A stretch of 64,000 nucleotides of DNA from Mycobacterium gastri (GCF_002102175.1 NZ_LQOX01000115.1:1-64000), one strand, 5' to 3'; positions 1 through 9,591 are shown, counted from the first letter of the stretch. Made by a program: numbers and translations. The notes: a model not told the origin generated them from the letters alone.

Positions 1-12
1 GAGGATCAACCA

Positions 13-71
13 TTTCGCGGGCATTCTTAAGTGATGCACCGAGGGCGTTTCGCGGGCACTTTTCGTGATGC
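13..71. repeat. Imperfect direct repeat at the window edge
   Basis: Two copies of a 24-25 nt motif begin TTTCGCGGGCA and end GTGATGC, at 13-37 and 48-71 (35-bp period). They lie just upstream of the copper operator. Role unknown; the window edge hides what lies to the left. Confidence 0.4.
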
Positions 72-105
72 TTGCCGCTCAGTTGTCAGCAGCGATTGAT
101 GGCAC

Positions 106-120
106 TACCCTGTACGGGTA
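106..120. promoter_or_regulatory. RicR-type copper operator
   Basis: The sequence reads TACCC-TGTAC-GGGTA, a perfect match to the TACCC-N5-GGGTA palindrome bound by the copper-sensing repressor RicR (CsoR family) in mycobacteria. It lies upstream of an lpqS homologue, a known RicR target, so sequence and context agree. It probably controls lpqS and the cysK2 gene behind it. Confidence 0.85.
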
Positions 121-284
121 TGAGGCATGGGGGCCCGGGGACGGTTATCCGTCTTGTACCGCCTCATGTCCCGCTGCTTCGGCTGGGCCGTGCACCCTCG
201 GCGGCGCAATCGGGTCCAAGTCGGACGCACCGGACGGGAATTCAGCCGCCAAGCGATCGGTTCGGGCCACCGCGAAGGCGAGCG

Positions 285-653
285 GTGATCGCCGCCGCAG
301 TTGTGGCGGGACTGATTGCTCTGCTGGGTCACTCAGCCATGATGCATTCGGAGCCTCATAGGCCGCATCAACCACATGCGTTGTTGTCGTCGGTGGGTGG
401 TGAGTTCGCTGTCAACATCGACCATGCGCACCTGATCGACGGCTCGTTGACCGAATGCCACGACGTGTTCGCGACCGCGATATTGCCACGGTCGGCCGCC
501 GCGTTGGTCGGATTAGGAGTCGTGGCGACCGTTGTGGCGATCACCGCTAGCTTGGCCGATGTTGTCAGGCCTGCCGGACGGGGCCCGCCACCACTTGGCC
601 CTGCCGACACCGGTCGGGGTCTCTTGACGCGATTCTGCCAGTTGCGTCGCTGA
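285..653 (+). CDS. lpqS: LpqS-like copper-induced protein
   Basis: About 122 residues from the GTG at 285. I chose this start because the longer frame would begin at 72, inside the promoter and operator, while this GTG has a purine-rich stretch about 10 nt upstream and matches the expected LpqS length. A hydrophobic N-terminal segment (about residues 1-20) is followed by a His-rich stretch (HSEP, HRPHQPH), then SVGGEF, INxDHxH-like residues, a single Cys in the middle, and the family's C-terminal LLTRFC ending. M. tuberculosis LpqS belongs to the RicR regulon. No lipobox Cys is evident here, so it may be anchored rather than lipidated. Copper binding in the envelope is inferred from the His residues and the operator. 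Confidence 0.75.
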   Translation: MIAAAVVAGLIALLGHSAMMHSEPHRPHQPHALLSSVGGEFAVNIDHAHLIDGSLTECHDVFATAILPRSAAALVGLGVVATVVAITASLADVVRPAGRGPPPLGPADTGRGLLTRFCQLRR

Positions 654-752
654 TCGGTCAGCCTCAGGTCGTTGTGCCATGCACACGGCCGGTGAGCGTC
701 GACCCATATCCCATGCCGCCGTTTGCGGCGCATATGCGAAAGCAACGATCAC

Positions 753-1925
753 ATGAGCAATTTGTTGTATCTAGAATCCTGTGAGCGTTTTGAGCTGCCC
801 GGGTTCGGGAGCTCGATCCCCAAGCCGGATTCCTTGCGGCAACTGACTTCTGTTGCCTGCAGCGTCACCGCCGGTCGCCATCGTGGGCCACGCACCATGG
901 TGGGTAACACGCCGGTGTTATGGGTTTCGGAGCCCTTTGGCAGCGGAGATCGTGGCTTTTGGGCGAAGCTGGAAGGGGCTAACCCGGGTGGGATGAAGGA
1001 TCGCCCAGCCCTACATATGGTGGAATGCGCCCGAGCGCGCGGTGAATTGCGGCCAGGTGCTCAGATCGTCGAATCCACCAGCGGCACCTTGGGATTGGCG
1101 CTGGGCTTGGCGGGCCAGGTATACGGCCATCCGGTGACCTTGGTCACCGATCCCGGGATGGAACCCATCGTGCAACGAATGTTGACCGCGTACGGGGTTC
1201 GAGTCGACGTGGTCACCGAACCGCATCCCACCGGGGGATGGCAACAGGCCCGCAAAGACCGGGTTGCCCACTTAATGGCCGCCGATCCCCACGCCTGGAA
1301 CCCCGACCAGTACAACAACCCGGACAACGCCGATGGCTACCGATCGCTGGCACTGGAACTGCTCGACCAACTTGGGCCCATTGACGTGTTGGTGTGCTCA
1401 GTGGGCACCGGAGGCCATTCAGCAGGCATAGCGCGCGTGCTGCACCGAGTCAATCCTGACCTGAAGTTGATCGGCGTGGACACCATCGGATCGACGATCT
1501 TCGGGCAGCCCGCTGCGGCTAAGCGGTTGATGCGCGGCCTGGGATCGAGCATTTATCCCCGCAATGTCGACTACCCGGCGTTCGCTGAAGTGCACTGGGT
1601 GGCCCCGGCCGAAGCGGTGTGGGCATGCCGCGCCCTGGCGAACACCTACTATGCCAGCGGCGGATGGAGCGTAGGAGCAGTGGCGCTGGTTGCCGGCTGG
1701 GCAGCGCGCACTCATCAACCCGGCACCAAGATCGCCACGGTCTTTCCCGATGGCCCGCTGCGCTACTTCGACACTGTCTACAACGACGACTACTGCCGCC
1801 AACACGACCTGCTCGATGCTGCCCCGCCGGTGGAACCTGCCGTCATCGATGACCCGACTGAACAGGTGGTGCAGTCCTGGACTCGATGCACCAAGGTAGT
1901 CGACCCAGCCCTGGTTAAGCAGTAA
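753..1925 (+). CDS. cysK2: CysK2-type PLP-dependent S-sulfocysteine synthase
   Basis: 390 residues, a fold-type II PLP enzyme of the cysteine synthase family. GNTP occurs at residues 51-54, the PLP lysine in GGMKDRP (Lys82), the substrate-loop motif STSGTLG (about 108-114) and the phosphate-binding GTGGHSAG (about 218-225). In M. tuberculosis CysK2 makes S-sulfocysteine from O-phosphoserine and thiosulfate and sits directly behind lpqS. That neighbour order is kept, which is the main reason for choosing CysK2 over CysK1 or CysM. The ATG at 753 is preferred to an upstream in-frame start at 723. The C-terminal extension after about residue 340 is typical of this branch. Expression is probably copper-linked through the operator at 106. 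Confidence 0.85.
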   Translation: MSNLLYLESCERFELPGFGSSIPKPDSLRQLTSVACSVTAGRHRGPRTMVGNTPVLWVSEPFGSGDRGFWAKLEGANPGGMKDRPALHMVECARARGELRPGAQIVESTSGTLGLALGLAGQVYGHPVTLVTDPGMEPIVQRMLTAYGVRVDVVTEPHPTGGWQQARKDRVAHLMAADPHAWNPDQYNNPDNADGYRSLALELLDQLGPIDVLVCSVGTGGHSAGIARVLHRVNPDLKLIGVDTIGSTIFGQPAAAKRLMRGLGSSIYPRNVDYPAFAEVHWVAPAEAVWACRALANTYYASGGWSVGAVALVAGWAARTHQPGTKIATVFPDGPLRYFDTVYNDDYCRQHDLLDAAPPVEPAVIDDPTEQVVQSWTRCTKVVDPALVKQ

Positions 1926-2620
1926 GGCCGTTCCTGGCACAGTTTGGCAGCTTCGACGGGCCCAACCGGATGCTGCTGGTCAACCAGTTCGGGATCAACG
2001 TCGCCTTTGCATGCTGATGCCCTACCCGACTATCTGGCCGGACCACCTGGGCTGTCGGGCTGGTTCTCGGGGTACGCAACTTCTCCCAACAGGACATGTT
2101 CGTCCTAGGCGGCACGCTGGCCGACCGCCTGGGCTACAAGCCTGGCCGGCTGCCTGCTGCGCACCGGCGGGTTCGCCTTGCTGGTTGTGGCTCATTCGCT
2201 GAGCGCGGCGCTCATCGCCTCAGCGGTCGCCGGTTTGCCGGGGCCCTGTTCAATCCGGCGGTACGCGCCTAGCTGGCCGCCGAAACCGGCGATCGAAGCA
2301 TCGATGCTTTCGCGATGTTCGACATCTTCTGCCAGGCCGGGATCCTGCTGGGCCCCCTAATCGGACTTGTGTTGGCCGCCATCGACTTTCGGGTCACCGC
2401 CGCCGTCTTCGCCGTCCTCACCGTAGCCCAACTTTGGCGCTCCCTCAAACACAGCATCGACCCTGCACCAGAAAAACGCCCATCCTCGACGACTGGCGGG
2501 TAGTCCTTGGCAACCGGGTCTTTCCTCTTGCCGCCGCGATGATTGGGTCCTACGTATTGTCTTTCCAGGTCTATCTCGCCCTGCCACTGTACGCGACGAC
2601 AGCGGGATTTCGTCAATTGA
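1926..2620 (+). pseudogene. Decayed MFS transporter (Rv0849-like)
   Basis: MFS sequence survives in pieces in different frames: FGSFDGPNRMLLVNQFGINV near 1942-2005, LLRTGGFALLVVAHS near 2155-2205, MFDIFCQAGILLGPLIGLVL from 2315, and DWRVVLGNRVF...AAMIGSYVL...FQVYLALPL near 2490-2590. Several frameshifts and stops separate them, and the C-terminal half is gone. The pieces match the order of the transporter that follows cysK2 in M. tuberculosis, so this is the third gene of the copper-islet operon undergoing loss. The region 2620-2706 before the nrdE stop shows nothing recognisable. Confidence 0.8.
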
Positions 2621-2706
2621 GCCAACGGAAGAACAGGTTGTTCGCCTGCAGTGATCCCAGTGCGCGAGAACGCACCCAACCAGACGACTGATCGGCAAAG
2701 GTGGCC

Positions 2707-5700
2707 CTACAGCATGCAGGACACGCAGCCCTCCACTTCGGTTCCTTCCAGCGCCATCTGCCGCAACCGGATGTAGTAGAGCGTCTTGATCCCTTTGCGC
2801 CAGGCATAGATCTGCGCCTTGTTCACGTCACGGGTGGTGGCGGTGTCCATGAAGAACAACGTCAGCGAAAGCCCTTGATCCACATGCTGGGTCGCCGCGG
2901 CATAGGTGTCGATGATCTTTTCGTAGCCGATCTCGTAGGCGTCCTGGTAGTACTCCAGGTTGTCGTTGGTCATATAGGGCGCCGGGTAGTAGACCCGGCC
3001 GATCTTGCCTTCCTTGCGGATCTCGACCTTGGACACGATCGGGTGGATCGACGACGTCGAGTGGTTGATGTAGGAAATTGACCCGGTGGGTGGCACCGCT
3101 TGCAGGTTCTGGTTGTAGATGCCGTGCGTCTGCACCGATTCCTTGAGCCGCCGCCAGTCGTCCTGAGTCGGGATGTGAATGTTGGCGTCGGCGAACAGCC
3201 GGCGCACCTTCTCAGTTTTCGGCTCCCAAATCTGCTCGGTGTACTTGTCGAAGAACTCCCCCGACGCGTACTTGGACCGCTCGAAACCCTTGAAGTGCGT
3301 GCCACGTTCGATCGCGATCCGATTCGACGCCCGCAGCGCGTGATACAGCACCGTATAGAAGTAGATGTTGGTGAAGTCGATGCCTTCTTCGGATCCGTAG
3401 AAGACCCGCTCACGCGCCAGGTAGCCGTGCAGGTTCATCTGCCCCAGCCCGATGGCGTGGGAGTCGTTGTTGCCCTGCTCAATTGAGGGCACCGACGTGA
3501 TGTGCGTCTGGTCGCTCACCGCGGTCAGCGCGCGGATGGCCACCTCGATGGTCTGGGCGAAGTTCGGCGAATCCATCGCCTTGGCGATGTTGAGCGAACC
3601 CAGGTTGCACGAAATATCTTTGCCCACTTTGGCGTACGACAAGTCTTCGTTGAAGTATGACGGTGTGGACACCTGCAGGATCTCCGAGCACAGATTCGAG
3701 TGGGTGATCTTGCCCTCGATGGGGTTGGCCCGGTTCACCGTGTCTTCGAACATGATGTAGGGATAGCCGGACTCGAACTGCAACTCGGCCAACGTCTGGA
3801 AAAACTCCCGTGCCTTGATCTTGGTCTTGCGGATACGCGGGTTGTCGACCATCTCGTAGTACTTCTCGGTCACTGAGATGTCGGCGAACGGCACTCCGTA
3901 GACCCGCTCGACGTCGTAGGGCGAGAACAGGTACATGTCATCGTTGCGCTTGGCCAACTCGAAGGTGATGTCGGGGATCACCACGCCCAGGCTCAGCGTC
4001 TTGATGCGGATCTTCTCGTCGGCGTTCTCCCGCTTGGTGTCCAGGAAGCGGTAGATGTCGGGGTGATGCGCATGCAGGTACACCGCCCCAGCACCCTGGC
4101 GCGCGCCCAGCTGGTTGGCATAAGAGAACGAATCCTCGAGCAGCTTCATGATCGGGATGACGCCCGAGCTCTGGTTCTCGATGTTCTTGATCGGCGCGCC
4201 GTGCTCGCGAATGTTGGTCAGCAGCAACGCAACTCCGCCGCCGCGCTTGGACAGCTGCAGTGCGGAGTTGATCGATCGCCCGATTGACTCCATGTTGTCC
4301 TCGATGCGCAAAAGAAAACAATTGTGCACGACCGTGCCCCGAATCGTGTACGTGCGCGTGTCCTCGACGTGGAGGTTGTACACCTTCTCCGGAACTTGCT
4401 GCGTGCGCTTCAGCTCGCGAATTCCGTACACGTGCCGCCCGTGTACGACCTGATAGATCTTGCGCGACGTTCCTTTTTGGCCCACGTAGTTGTGCAGGTT
4501 CTTGCCGACTTCGAAGATGAACTCTTCATTGGTGCCGGGCAGTCCGGGGACGAACAACTGCCCCGTCACATTGCCTACTTGATTGACGTACTGACGCACT
4601 CTGGACACAACTCCCAATCGGCGCGCAATGAGCTGCACCTGATCAATCAACTCCGGATTCACCAGGTCGAGCGCCACGCCGCCCGTGGTACTGCAACCGT
4701 CGCCGCGGAACAACCCGGCGAGCAAACCACGCTGAAACTCTTCATCGGCCGTTAAGACATCGTGGGACAACCGCTTCGAACGATATCCTGTGCCGACCAG
4801 AGAGAGGAACAGCGACGAAACAACCTTGCTGTTGCACACCATGCGCACCGACTGGTCCGACACACTCTGGTGTACGGCGAGGTCCGCGGCGAACACTCGC
4901 TTGAATGCCGCCGCCAACTCCTGCTGGTACTCGAGTTCGTGTGTGCCGATCGTAAAGTGGATGCCATTGGGCGCAGGGCCCGCGAGTCCCGATCGCTTGG
5001 AGATATGGCCTTCGGCGACGTACCAGCCGAGAATAAGGCCAAGGTCATACGACTCTTCCACGTAGCGATTCACCGATATGAAGCTCATGTGGTGGCGCTG
5101 CTTGTTGCGATGCTTCCGATCAGACTTGACTTTGCGTATAAGACCGTCGACCTCTTCGTACTCGCCCTCCCCGACATACTCCATCAGGTCGTAGACGCGC
5201 CGCGACCGTCCCTCCAGCGGTGCTGCCGTCACTATGAAGTCGGTGGGACGGATGTCTTTGGCAGCCAACCAGACGAACCCGTTGAAGGGGTCGGCACCGT
5301 CACCGTCGATAAGCGTCTGCACATCTCGCGTGGTCCACACCAGGATCGGATGCTCGGGAGTGCACAGGATTGGCTCTCCGTGCCCGAAATGTGAGATCGA
5401 CAGGAGGGCTTGGTCGTTGGAATTCTCGACGACGGACTCGACGACGGAGAAGGACCCGTCGTGCGATAGCACCCGGTCACCTGCCCGAAGAGCCTCGATC
5501 GCCTTCGGACCTTCAGCTGTATCCACCGGCGTTCCAGCCGGAAAGCAGCTCACCGGCTCGCCGCGCTGCTTCTTGCCCGAGTTCAAAAACGTCGGCGTGG
5601 CCGGCTGGAAGCGGCCTTCGATGATCTCGTCGACCAGCTGCTCGGCCAGCGTGGTGTCACCGCCCGCCAACGTGAGCGAAACCATGACCACCCGGTCCTC

Positions 5701-6111
5701 GAAGCGCTCCAGATACCGCTTCCCGTCGAAAGTCTTCAGGGTGTAGGAGGTGTAGTACTTGAAGGCGCCCAAAAACGTCGGGAACCGGAACTTCTTGGCG
5801 TAGGCACGGTCCAGCAGCGACTTGACGAAGTTACGGGAGTACTGGTCGAGAACCTCACGCTCGTAATAGTTCTCGCGGATCAGGTAGTCGAGCTTCTCGT
5901 CCTGGTTGTGGAAGAAGACGGTGTTCTGGTTGACGTGCTGCAGGAAGTACTGGCGCGCCGCGAGCACGTCCTTGTCGAACTGGATCTTGCCGTCCGCGTC
6001 GTACAGGTTCAGCATCGCGTTCAGCGCGTGATAATCCAGTTCCGCCTGGCCCCCCGAAAGGTGCGAGTGCGCGCCGGAGGTTACAGGCTCTGCAGTGACG
6101 GTTGGTGACAC
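2707..6111 (-). CDS. nrdE: Class Ib ribonucleotide reductase alpha subunit with intein
   Basis: 1134 residues: a 725-residue NrdE extein interrupted by a 409-residue intein. It reduces ribonucleoside diphosphates with NrdF and the NrdH redoxin. The radical-site region SNLCSEIL, the ISCNLGSLN cysteine, the [13 protein letters not shown] block and the C-terminal redox pair EGCVSC are all present. Start: the GTG at 6111 has GGAAGGAG six bases upstream; an in-frame TTG at 6126 overlaps that ribosome site and is rejected. The gene begins inside the 3' end of nrdI (about 31 nt overlap), implying translational coupling in nrdH-nrdI-nrdE. Without splicing the enzyme cannot be active, because the insertion splits it at a catalytic cysteine. 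nrdF is not in the window. Confidence 0.95.
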   Translation of the reverse strand: MSPTVTAEPVTSGAHSHLSGGQAELDYHALNAMLNLYDADGKIQFDKDVLAARQYFLQHVNQNTVFFHNQDEKLDYLIRENYYEREVLDQYSRNFVKSLLDRAYAKKFRFPTFLGAFKYYTSYTLKTFDGKRYLERFEDRVVMVSLTLAGGDTTLAEQLVDEIIEGRFQPATPTFLNSGKKQRGEPVSCFPAGTPVDTAEGPKAIEALRAGDRVLSHDGSFSVVESVVENSNDQALLSISHFGHGEPILCTPEHPILVWTTRDVQTLIDGDGADPFNGFVWLAAKDIRPTDFIVTAAPLEGRSRRVYDLMEYVGEGEYEEVDGLIRKVKSDRKHRNKQRHHMSFISVNRYVEESYDLGLILGWYVAEGHISKRSGLAGPAPNGIHFTIGTHELEYQQELAAAFKRVFAADLAVHQSVSDQSVRMVCNSKVVSSLFLSLVGTGYRSKRLSHDVLTADEEFQRGLLAGLFRGDGCSTTGGVALDLVNPELIDQVQLIARRLGVVSRVRQYVNQVGNVTGQLFVPGLPGTNEEFIFEVGKNLHNYVGQKGTSRKIYQVVHGRHVYGIRELKRTQQVPEKVYNLHVEDTRTYTIRGTVVHNCFLLRIEDNMESIGRSINSALQLSKRGGGVALLLTNIREHGAPIKNIENQSSGVIPIMKLLEDSFSYANQLGARQGAGAVYLHAHHPDIYRFLDTKRENADEKIRIKTLSLGVVIPDITFELAKRNDDMYLFSPYDVERVYGVPFADISVTEKYYEMVDNPRIRKTKIKAREFFQTLAELQFESGYPYIMFEDTVNRANPIEGKITHSNLCSEILQVSTPSYFNEDLSYAKVGKDISCNLGSLNIAKAMDSPNFAQTIEVAIRALTAVSDQTHITSVPSIEQGNNDSHAIGLGQMNLHGYLARERVFYGSEEGIDFTNIYFYTVLYHALRASNRIAIERGTHFKGFERSKYASGEFFDKYTEQIWEPKTEKVRRLFADANIHIPTQDDWRRLKESVQTHGIYNQNLQAVPPTGSISYINHSTSSIHPIVSKVEIRKEGKIGRVYYPAPYMTNDNLEYYQDAYEIGYEKIIDTYAAATQHVDQGLSLTLFFMDTATTRDVNKAQIYAWRKGIKTLYYIRLRQMALEGTEVEGCVSCML
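4321..5547 (-). other. In-frame intein with LAGLIDADG endonuclease inside nrdE
   Basis: 409 residues inserted between GEPVS and CFLLR of NrdE. The intein starts with Cys (CFPAGTPV, block A). It has block B with TPEHPI at about 63-68, two dodecapeptide motifs ([10 protein letters not shown] about 172-181 and LAGLFRGDG about 276-284) marking a DOD homing endonuclease, block F ([13 protein letters not shown]) and block G ending VVHN. The +1 extein residue is Cys. All splicing residues and both acidic endonuclease residues (Glu, Asp) are present, so both activities look intact. The +1 Cys corresponds to one half of the substrate-reducing disulfide of class I reductases, so splicing regenerates a catalytic residue. 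Confidence 0.95.
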
Positions 6112-6533
6112 GTCTGCTCCTTCCAAAATTCAGCCAGACCCGCACGGACGGCGGCCACGTCGTCCTCGGTGCCCATCAATTCGAAGCGGTAAAGGTAGGG
6201 AACGCCGCATTTGCGCGCGACAACGTCACCGGCGTAGCCGAACTCCGGACCGAAGTTGGTGTTGCCGGCCGCGATGACCCCGCGCAGCAGTGCTCGATTG
6301 TGCTCGTTGTTCAAAAAGGCGATGACCTGTTTGGGGACATAGCCGCCGGCATTCAGTTTGGGTGTGACCCGGCCGCCGCCGTAGGTGGGCAGTATCAGTA
6401 CGTAGGGCTCGTCGACCTCGATGCTGCCGTGCAGCGGTATCCGCGTGGCGGGCAGACCCAGCTTCTGCACGAAGCGGTGGGTGTTCTCCGACACGCTGGA
6501 GAAGTAGACCAGGTTGCACGGCCTGATATCCAT
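6081..6533 (-). CDS. nrdI: NrdI flavodoxin-like protein
   Basis: 150 residues with the NrdI fold: [13 protein letters not shown] (FMN phosphate loop) at about 10-22, LPTYGGG at about 48-54, and [33 protein letters not shown] near the C-terminus. NrdI is the flavodoxin that delivers oxidant to build the dimanganese-tyrosyl radical in NrdF. The gene sits between nrdH (35-nt gap) and nrdE (overlap) in the usual class Ib order. Length is standard for mycobacteria. Confidence 0.95.
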   Translation of the reverse strand: MDIRPCNLVYFSSVSENTHRFVQKLGLPATRIPLHGSIEVDEPYVLILPTYGGGRVTPKLNAGGYVPKQVIAFLNNEHNRALLRGVIAAGNTNFGPEFGYAGDVVARKCGVPYLYRFELMGTEDDVAAVRAGLAEFWKEQTCHQPSLQSL

Positions 6534-6568
6534 GGCACCGCTGTCTCCTTACCTAGCGCCTGCCCGTG

Positions 6569-6808
6569 TTATGCGCTCAGCGCAGCCAGGGCGAGCGCCT
6601 TGATGCGGTCGGGCCGGAAGCCGGACCAGTGGTCGTCCCCGGCCACCACAACCGGTGCCTGCAGATAGCCCAACGCCATCACGTAGTCCCGCGCCTCGGA
6701 ATCCAGACTGATGTCGACCTTCTGGTAGGCGATGCCGTTCTTGTCCAGCGCCTTGTAGGTGGCGCTGCACTGCACGCATGCGGGCTTGGTGTAGACGGTG
6801 ATGGTCAT
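6569..6808 (-). CDS. nrdH: NrdH glutaredoxin-like redoxin
   Basis: 79 residues starting MTITVYTKPACVQC, with the CVQC redox centre at about residues 11-14, a TAPVV-type cis-proline loop (here QAPVVV) and the SGFRPD motif that distinguishes NrdH from ordinary glutaredoxins. It reduces the NrdE disulfide with electrons from thioredoxin reductase. The ATG at 6808 has AAAGGAG 12-18 nt upstream, so the longer upstream frame is not used. First gene of nrdH-nrdI-nrdE. Confidence 0.95.
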   Translation of the reverse strand: MTITVYTKPACVQCSATYKALDKNGIAYQKVDISLDSEARDYVMALGYLQAPVVVAGDDHWSGFRPDRIKALALAALSA

Positions 6809-7295
6809 GGGCGTACCGCTCCTTTGCGGGAATCGGGGAACAGGAACTGGCAACGACTCAGGTGGTGCATCTTCGCTATGTTCAGCGGCCCGGCATGCCC
6901 CCAGATTCCCGTCGTGGCCACCATGTTGATCGGACATGGCGATGCCGATTCCGGGAAGTTCAGCGGGCCCCGTGAACCTGGTGGGAGCCGGTGAACCTGG
7001 GATCTGCCGGTGCCCGAAACACTACACCTAGGGGGTCGGGACGAGAAGAGATACAAGATGTTCTGAATGACATTCTTGAAATTCGCAGGTCGTGGGCGTG
7101 TGTTCGAGCCGGTGTCGGCGTGTCGCAGATCACACAACCCGGCGGTGGTACCCATGTCGCCCGGTATATCACCGACCACCGACAGGCTCGTGGTTCGTCG
7201 TCCGGCAAGCCGGGCCCAGCAAAGGCGCCGTTGGGGCCCGGCGAGGGCCGTCGGGATTGGCGGAGCGGCGTGCCGGCCCGCCCGCGGTAGCCGGG
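6809..7295. other. Long leader region upstream of nrdH
   Basis: 487 nt between the stop of the FMN reductase gene and nrdH. No convincing gene is seen in either strand. It holds the proposed NrdR box pair (7019-7066), leaving about 210 nt of possible 5' leader before nrdH. Confidence 0.5.
7019..7066. promoter_or_regulatory. Putative tandem NrdR boxes
   Basis: Box 1 (7019-7034) is ACACTACACCTAGGGG and box 2 (7051-7066) is ATACAAGATGTTCTGA. Each matches about 11 of 16 positions of the NrdR consensus (ACACWATATATWGTGT), and their starts are 32 bp apart, the three-turn spacing typical of NrdR pairs. They precede nrdH on the minus strand. Both matches are imperfect, so this stays a proposal. Confidence 0.4.
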
Positions 7296-7877
7296 TCAGC
7301 CCACTTCGGCGGCCAGCTTGCCGACGATGTCTCGTAGATTGGCCGACATCTCGGAGCTGTCCGCGGGGGTCTTGCCCGCCAGGGACTGGAACGGAACCGA
7401 CAGCTTGATCGCGTCGATCACCCGCGCGCCGGCGATGGCGAACGACTTGCGGGTCTCATCGTGGGCCCATACTCCGCCGTATCGGCCCACGGACCCGCCG
7501 ATGACGGCCAGCGGCTTGGCTTTCAATGCGCCGTCGCCGAACGGGCGTGACAGCCAGTCGATCGCGTTCTTGATGACAGCGGGGATGGTGCCGTTGTATT
7601 CGGGGGTGACCACCAGAGCCGCATCCGCTTGCGCCGCGGCCTGTCGCAACGCGATCACCGCCCCGGGAACGCCATCGGGGGTATCGATGTCCTCGTTGTA
7701 GAACGGCAACTCCGCCAGCCCTTCGAACACCGTCACGCTGACGCCGTCGGGCGCAACGGCGGCCGCAAGCTCGGCGATCTGGCGGTTGACCGAACCCGTG
7801 CGCAGGCTTCCCACCAGCGCCAAAACTCTGATGCCGGAGATGCCGGAGAAATCGGAGACGTCGGAGACATCGGACAT
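7296..7877 (-). CDS. NADPH-dependent FMN reductase family protein
   Basis: 193 residues, flavodoxin-like fold. It has the FMN phosphate-binding loop LVGSLRTGSVNRQ at about residues 19-31 and the family signature PEYNGTIPAVIKNAIDWLSRP, then IGGSVGRYGGVWA. It probably reduces FMN or quinones with NAD(P)H. M. tuberculosis has a similar gene (Rv3054c) directly upstream of nrdH, and order is kept. The N-terminus contains a short repeat (SDVSDVSDFSGISGI) encoded by 9-bp units, so the exact start is uncertain by a few codons. It is divergent from the TetR gene at 7963. Confidence 0.85.
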   Translation of the reverse strand: MSDVSDVSDFSGISGIRVLALVGSLRTGSVNRQIAELAAAVAPDGVSVTVFEGLAELPFYNEDIDTPDGVPGAVIALRQAAAQADAALVVTPEYNGTIPAVIKNAIDWLSRPFGDGALKAKPLAVIGGSVGRYGGVWAHDETRKSFAIAGARVIDAIKLSVPFQSLAGKTPADSSEMSANLRDIVGKLAAEVG

Positions 7878-7919
7878 ATTGCTTCCCTTCGCGTTGGCCT
7901 CATCTTTGCACGGCTCAAC

Positions 7920-7933
7920 CGGACTATGGTCCG
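7920..7933. promoter_or_regulatory. Candidate operator between FMN reductase and TetR genes
   Basis: CGGACTATGGTCCG is an imperfect palindrome (12 of 14 positions symmetric) placed 30 nt before the TetR start and 42 nt before the divergent reductase start. This position suits a TetR operator. Assignment is by symmetry and place only. Confidence 0.4.
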
Positions 7934-7962
7934 ATTTATTCCATCCGCGTTACTGTGCAGGT

Positions 7963-8550
7963 ATGAGTGACGAGTTGCCGGCGTCGACTCGGCCAGAGCG
8001 CGGTGACGCGGCGCGCAATCGCGCCCTGCTGCTGGACGCGGCGCGCCGCCTGGTCGCCAACCGTGGCGCCGATGCGATCACCATGGACGACGTCGCCGCC
8101 GCGGCCGGTGTCGGCAAGGGCACGCTGTTCCGCCGGTTCGGCAGCCGGGCCGGTCTGATGACGGTATTGCTCGACGAAGACGAGCGGGCCAGTCAGCAGG
8201 CATTTCTGTTCGGCCCGCCGCCGCTGGGCCCCGATGCCCCGCCGCTGGAACGCCTGGTCGCGTTCGGCCGGGAGCGGATCTGCTTCGTCCATGCCCACCG
8301 GGAGCTGCTGTCGCAGGCCAACCGGGACCCGAAGACCCGTTACAGCGCGGCGGCGTCGGTGCACCGCACGCATGTGCGGGTGCTGTTGCGCTCGGCTCAC
8401 ACGACCGGCGACCTCGATGTCCAGACCGATGCCCTGCTGGCCCTGCTCGACGTCGACTACGTCGAGCACCAGCTCAACGACCACGGTCACAGCCTGCAAA
8501 CGTTGGGCGACGCGTGGGAAGGCCTGGCGCGCAAGCTCTGCGGGCGGTGA
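7963..8550 (+). CDS. TetR family transcriptional regulator
   Basis: 195 residues. The N-terminal TetR helix-turn-helix covers about residues 20-66 (ALLLDAARRLVANRG, ITMDDVAAAAGVGKGTLFRRFGSRAGL). The ligand-binding half is divergent and gives no clue to effector. The ATG at 7963 is preferred over upstream starts that would run into the reductase gene. It is divergent from the FMN reductase (Rv3054c-like) and 9 nt upstream of dinB2. It probably controls the reductase and itself through the palindrome at 7920. Confidence 0.85.
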   Translation: MSDELPASTRPERGDAARNRALLLDAARRLVANRGADAITMDDVAAAAGVGKGTLFRRFGSRAGLMTVLLDEDERASQQAFLFGPPPLGPDAPPLERLVAFGRERICFVHAHRELLSQANRDPKTRYSAAASVHRTHVRVLLRSAHTTGDLDVQTDALLALLDVDYVEHQLNDHGHSLQTLGDAWEGLARKLCGR

Positions 8551-8559
8551 CCGATCCCG

Positions 8560-9591
8560 ATGCCGCGATGGATACTGCATGTCGACCTCGACCAGTTTCA
8601 GGCGTCGGTGGAGCGGCGCCGCCATCCCGAACTGGCCGGGCTGCCGCTCATCATCGGCGGCAACGGCGATCCCACCGAAGCTCGCAAGGTGGTCACCTGC
8701 GCTTCCTATGAGGCTCGCGACTTCGGCGTGCGGGCCGGAATGCCGTTACGTGCGGCCGCCCGCCGCTGCCCCGGCGCCGTATTTCTGGCGTCGGATCCGC
8801 CCGCCTATGACGCGGCCTCCGACCAGGTGATGGCGTTGTTGCGCGACCTGGGGCATCCGGTCGAGGTGTGGGGCTGGGACGAGGCGTATGTCGGTGTGGC
8901 CGCCGGGGATCCCACCGAAGTCGCCGAACAGATCCGTGCTGTGGTCTTCTCCGAGACCCAACTGTCCTGCTCGATCGGCATCAGCGACAACAAACAACGC
9001 GCCAAGGTCGCCACCGGCTTCGCGAAACCGGCCGGCATCTTTGCGCTCACCGACACCAACTGGATGGCACTGATGGCCGACCGCTCGGTCGACGCGCTCT
9101 GGGGCGTGGGTCCGAAGACGGCGAAAAAGCTTGCGGTCCTTGACATCACTACGGTCAGAGAACTAACGAACGCCGACGCCGAGGAGCTGACGTCGGCGTT
9201 CGGCCCGAGAACGGGGCTGTGGCTGCTGCTGCTCGCCAAGGGCGGGGGCGACACCGACGTCAGCGCGACCCCCTGGATCCCGCGCTCCCGCAGCCACGTC
9301 GTCACCTTTCCGGAAGACCTCACCGAGCGAACCGAAATGGAGTCAGCGGTAAGGGAATTGGCCCGTAAGGCACTCGACGAAGTGGTGGCCTCGCGGCGGC
9401 TCGTCACCCGGGTGGCCGTTGTCGTACGCACCTCGACGTTCTATACCCGCACCAAAGTCCGCAAGCTCGATGCGCCGACCACCGACGCCGACGTCGTCAT
9501 CGCCGCCGCCCTGCGGGTCCTGAACTTGTTCGAGCTGGACCGCCCGGTACGGCTTCTCGGCGTGCGCCTCGAACTCCAGATGCCCGCCTAA
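8560..9591 (+). CDS. dinB2: Y-family DNA polymerase DinB2 (Pol IV)
   Basis: 343 residues. Catalytic acidic residues are at HVDLDQF (Asp9) and WGWDEAYV (Asp107-Glu108). The palm, the helix-hairpin-helix thumb (VDALWGVGPKTAKKL) and the little-finger domain are complete. Mycobacterial DinB2 lacks a beta-clamp motif at its C-terminus; the protein ends LRLELQMPA, with no obvious clamp box. The same TetR-dinP order is found at Rv3055-Rv3056. The last 22 nt before the stop form one arm of a long inverted repeat with downstream DNA. Confidence 0.92.
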   Translation: MPRWILHVDLDQFQASVERRRHPELAGLPLIIGGNGDPTEARKVVTCASYEARDFGVRAGMPLRAAARRCPGAVFLASDPPAYDAASDQVMALLRDLGHPVEVWGWDEAYVGVAAGDPTEVAEQIRAVVFSETQLSCSIGISDNKQRAKVATGFAKPAGIFALTDTNWMALMADRSVDALWGVGPKTAKKLAVLDITTVRELTNADAEELTSAFGPRTGLWLLLLAKGGGDTDVSATPWIPRSRSHVVTFPEDLTERTEMESAVRELARKALDEVVASRRLVTRVAVVVRTSTFYTRTKVRKLDAPTTDADVVIAAALRVLNLFELDRPVRLLGVRLELQMPA

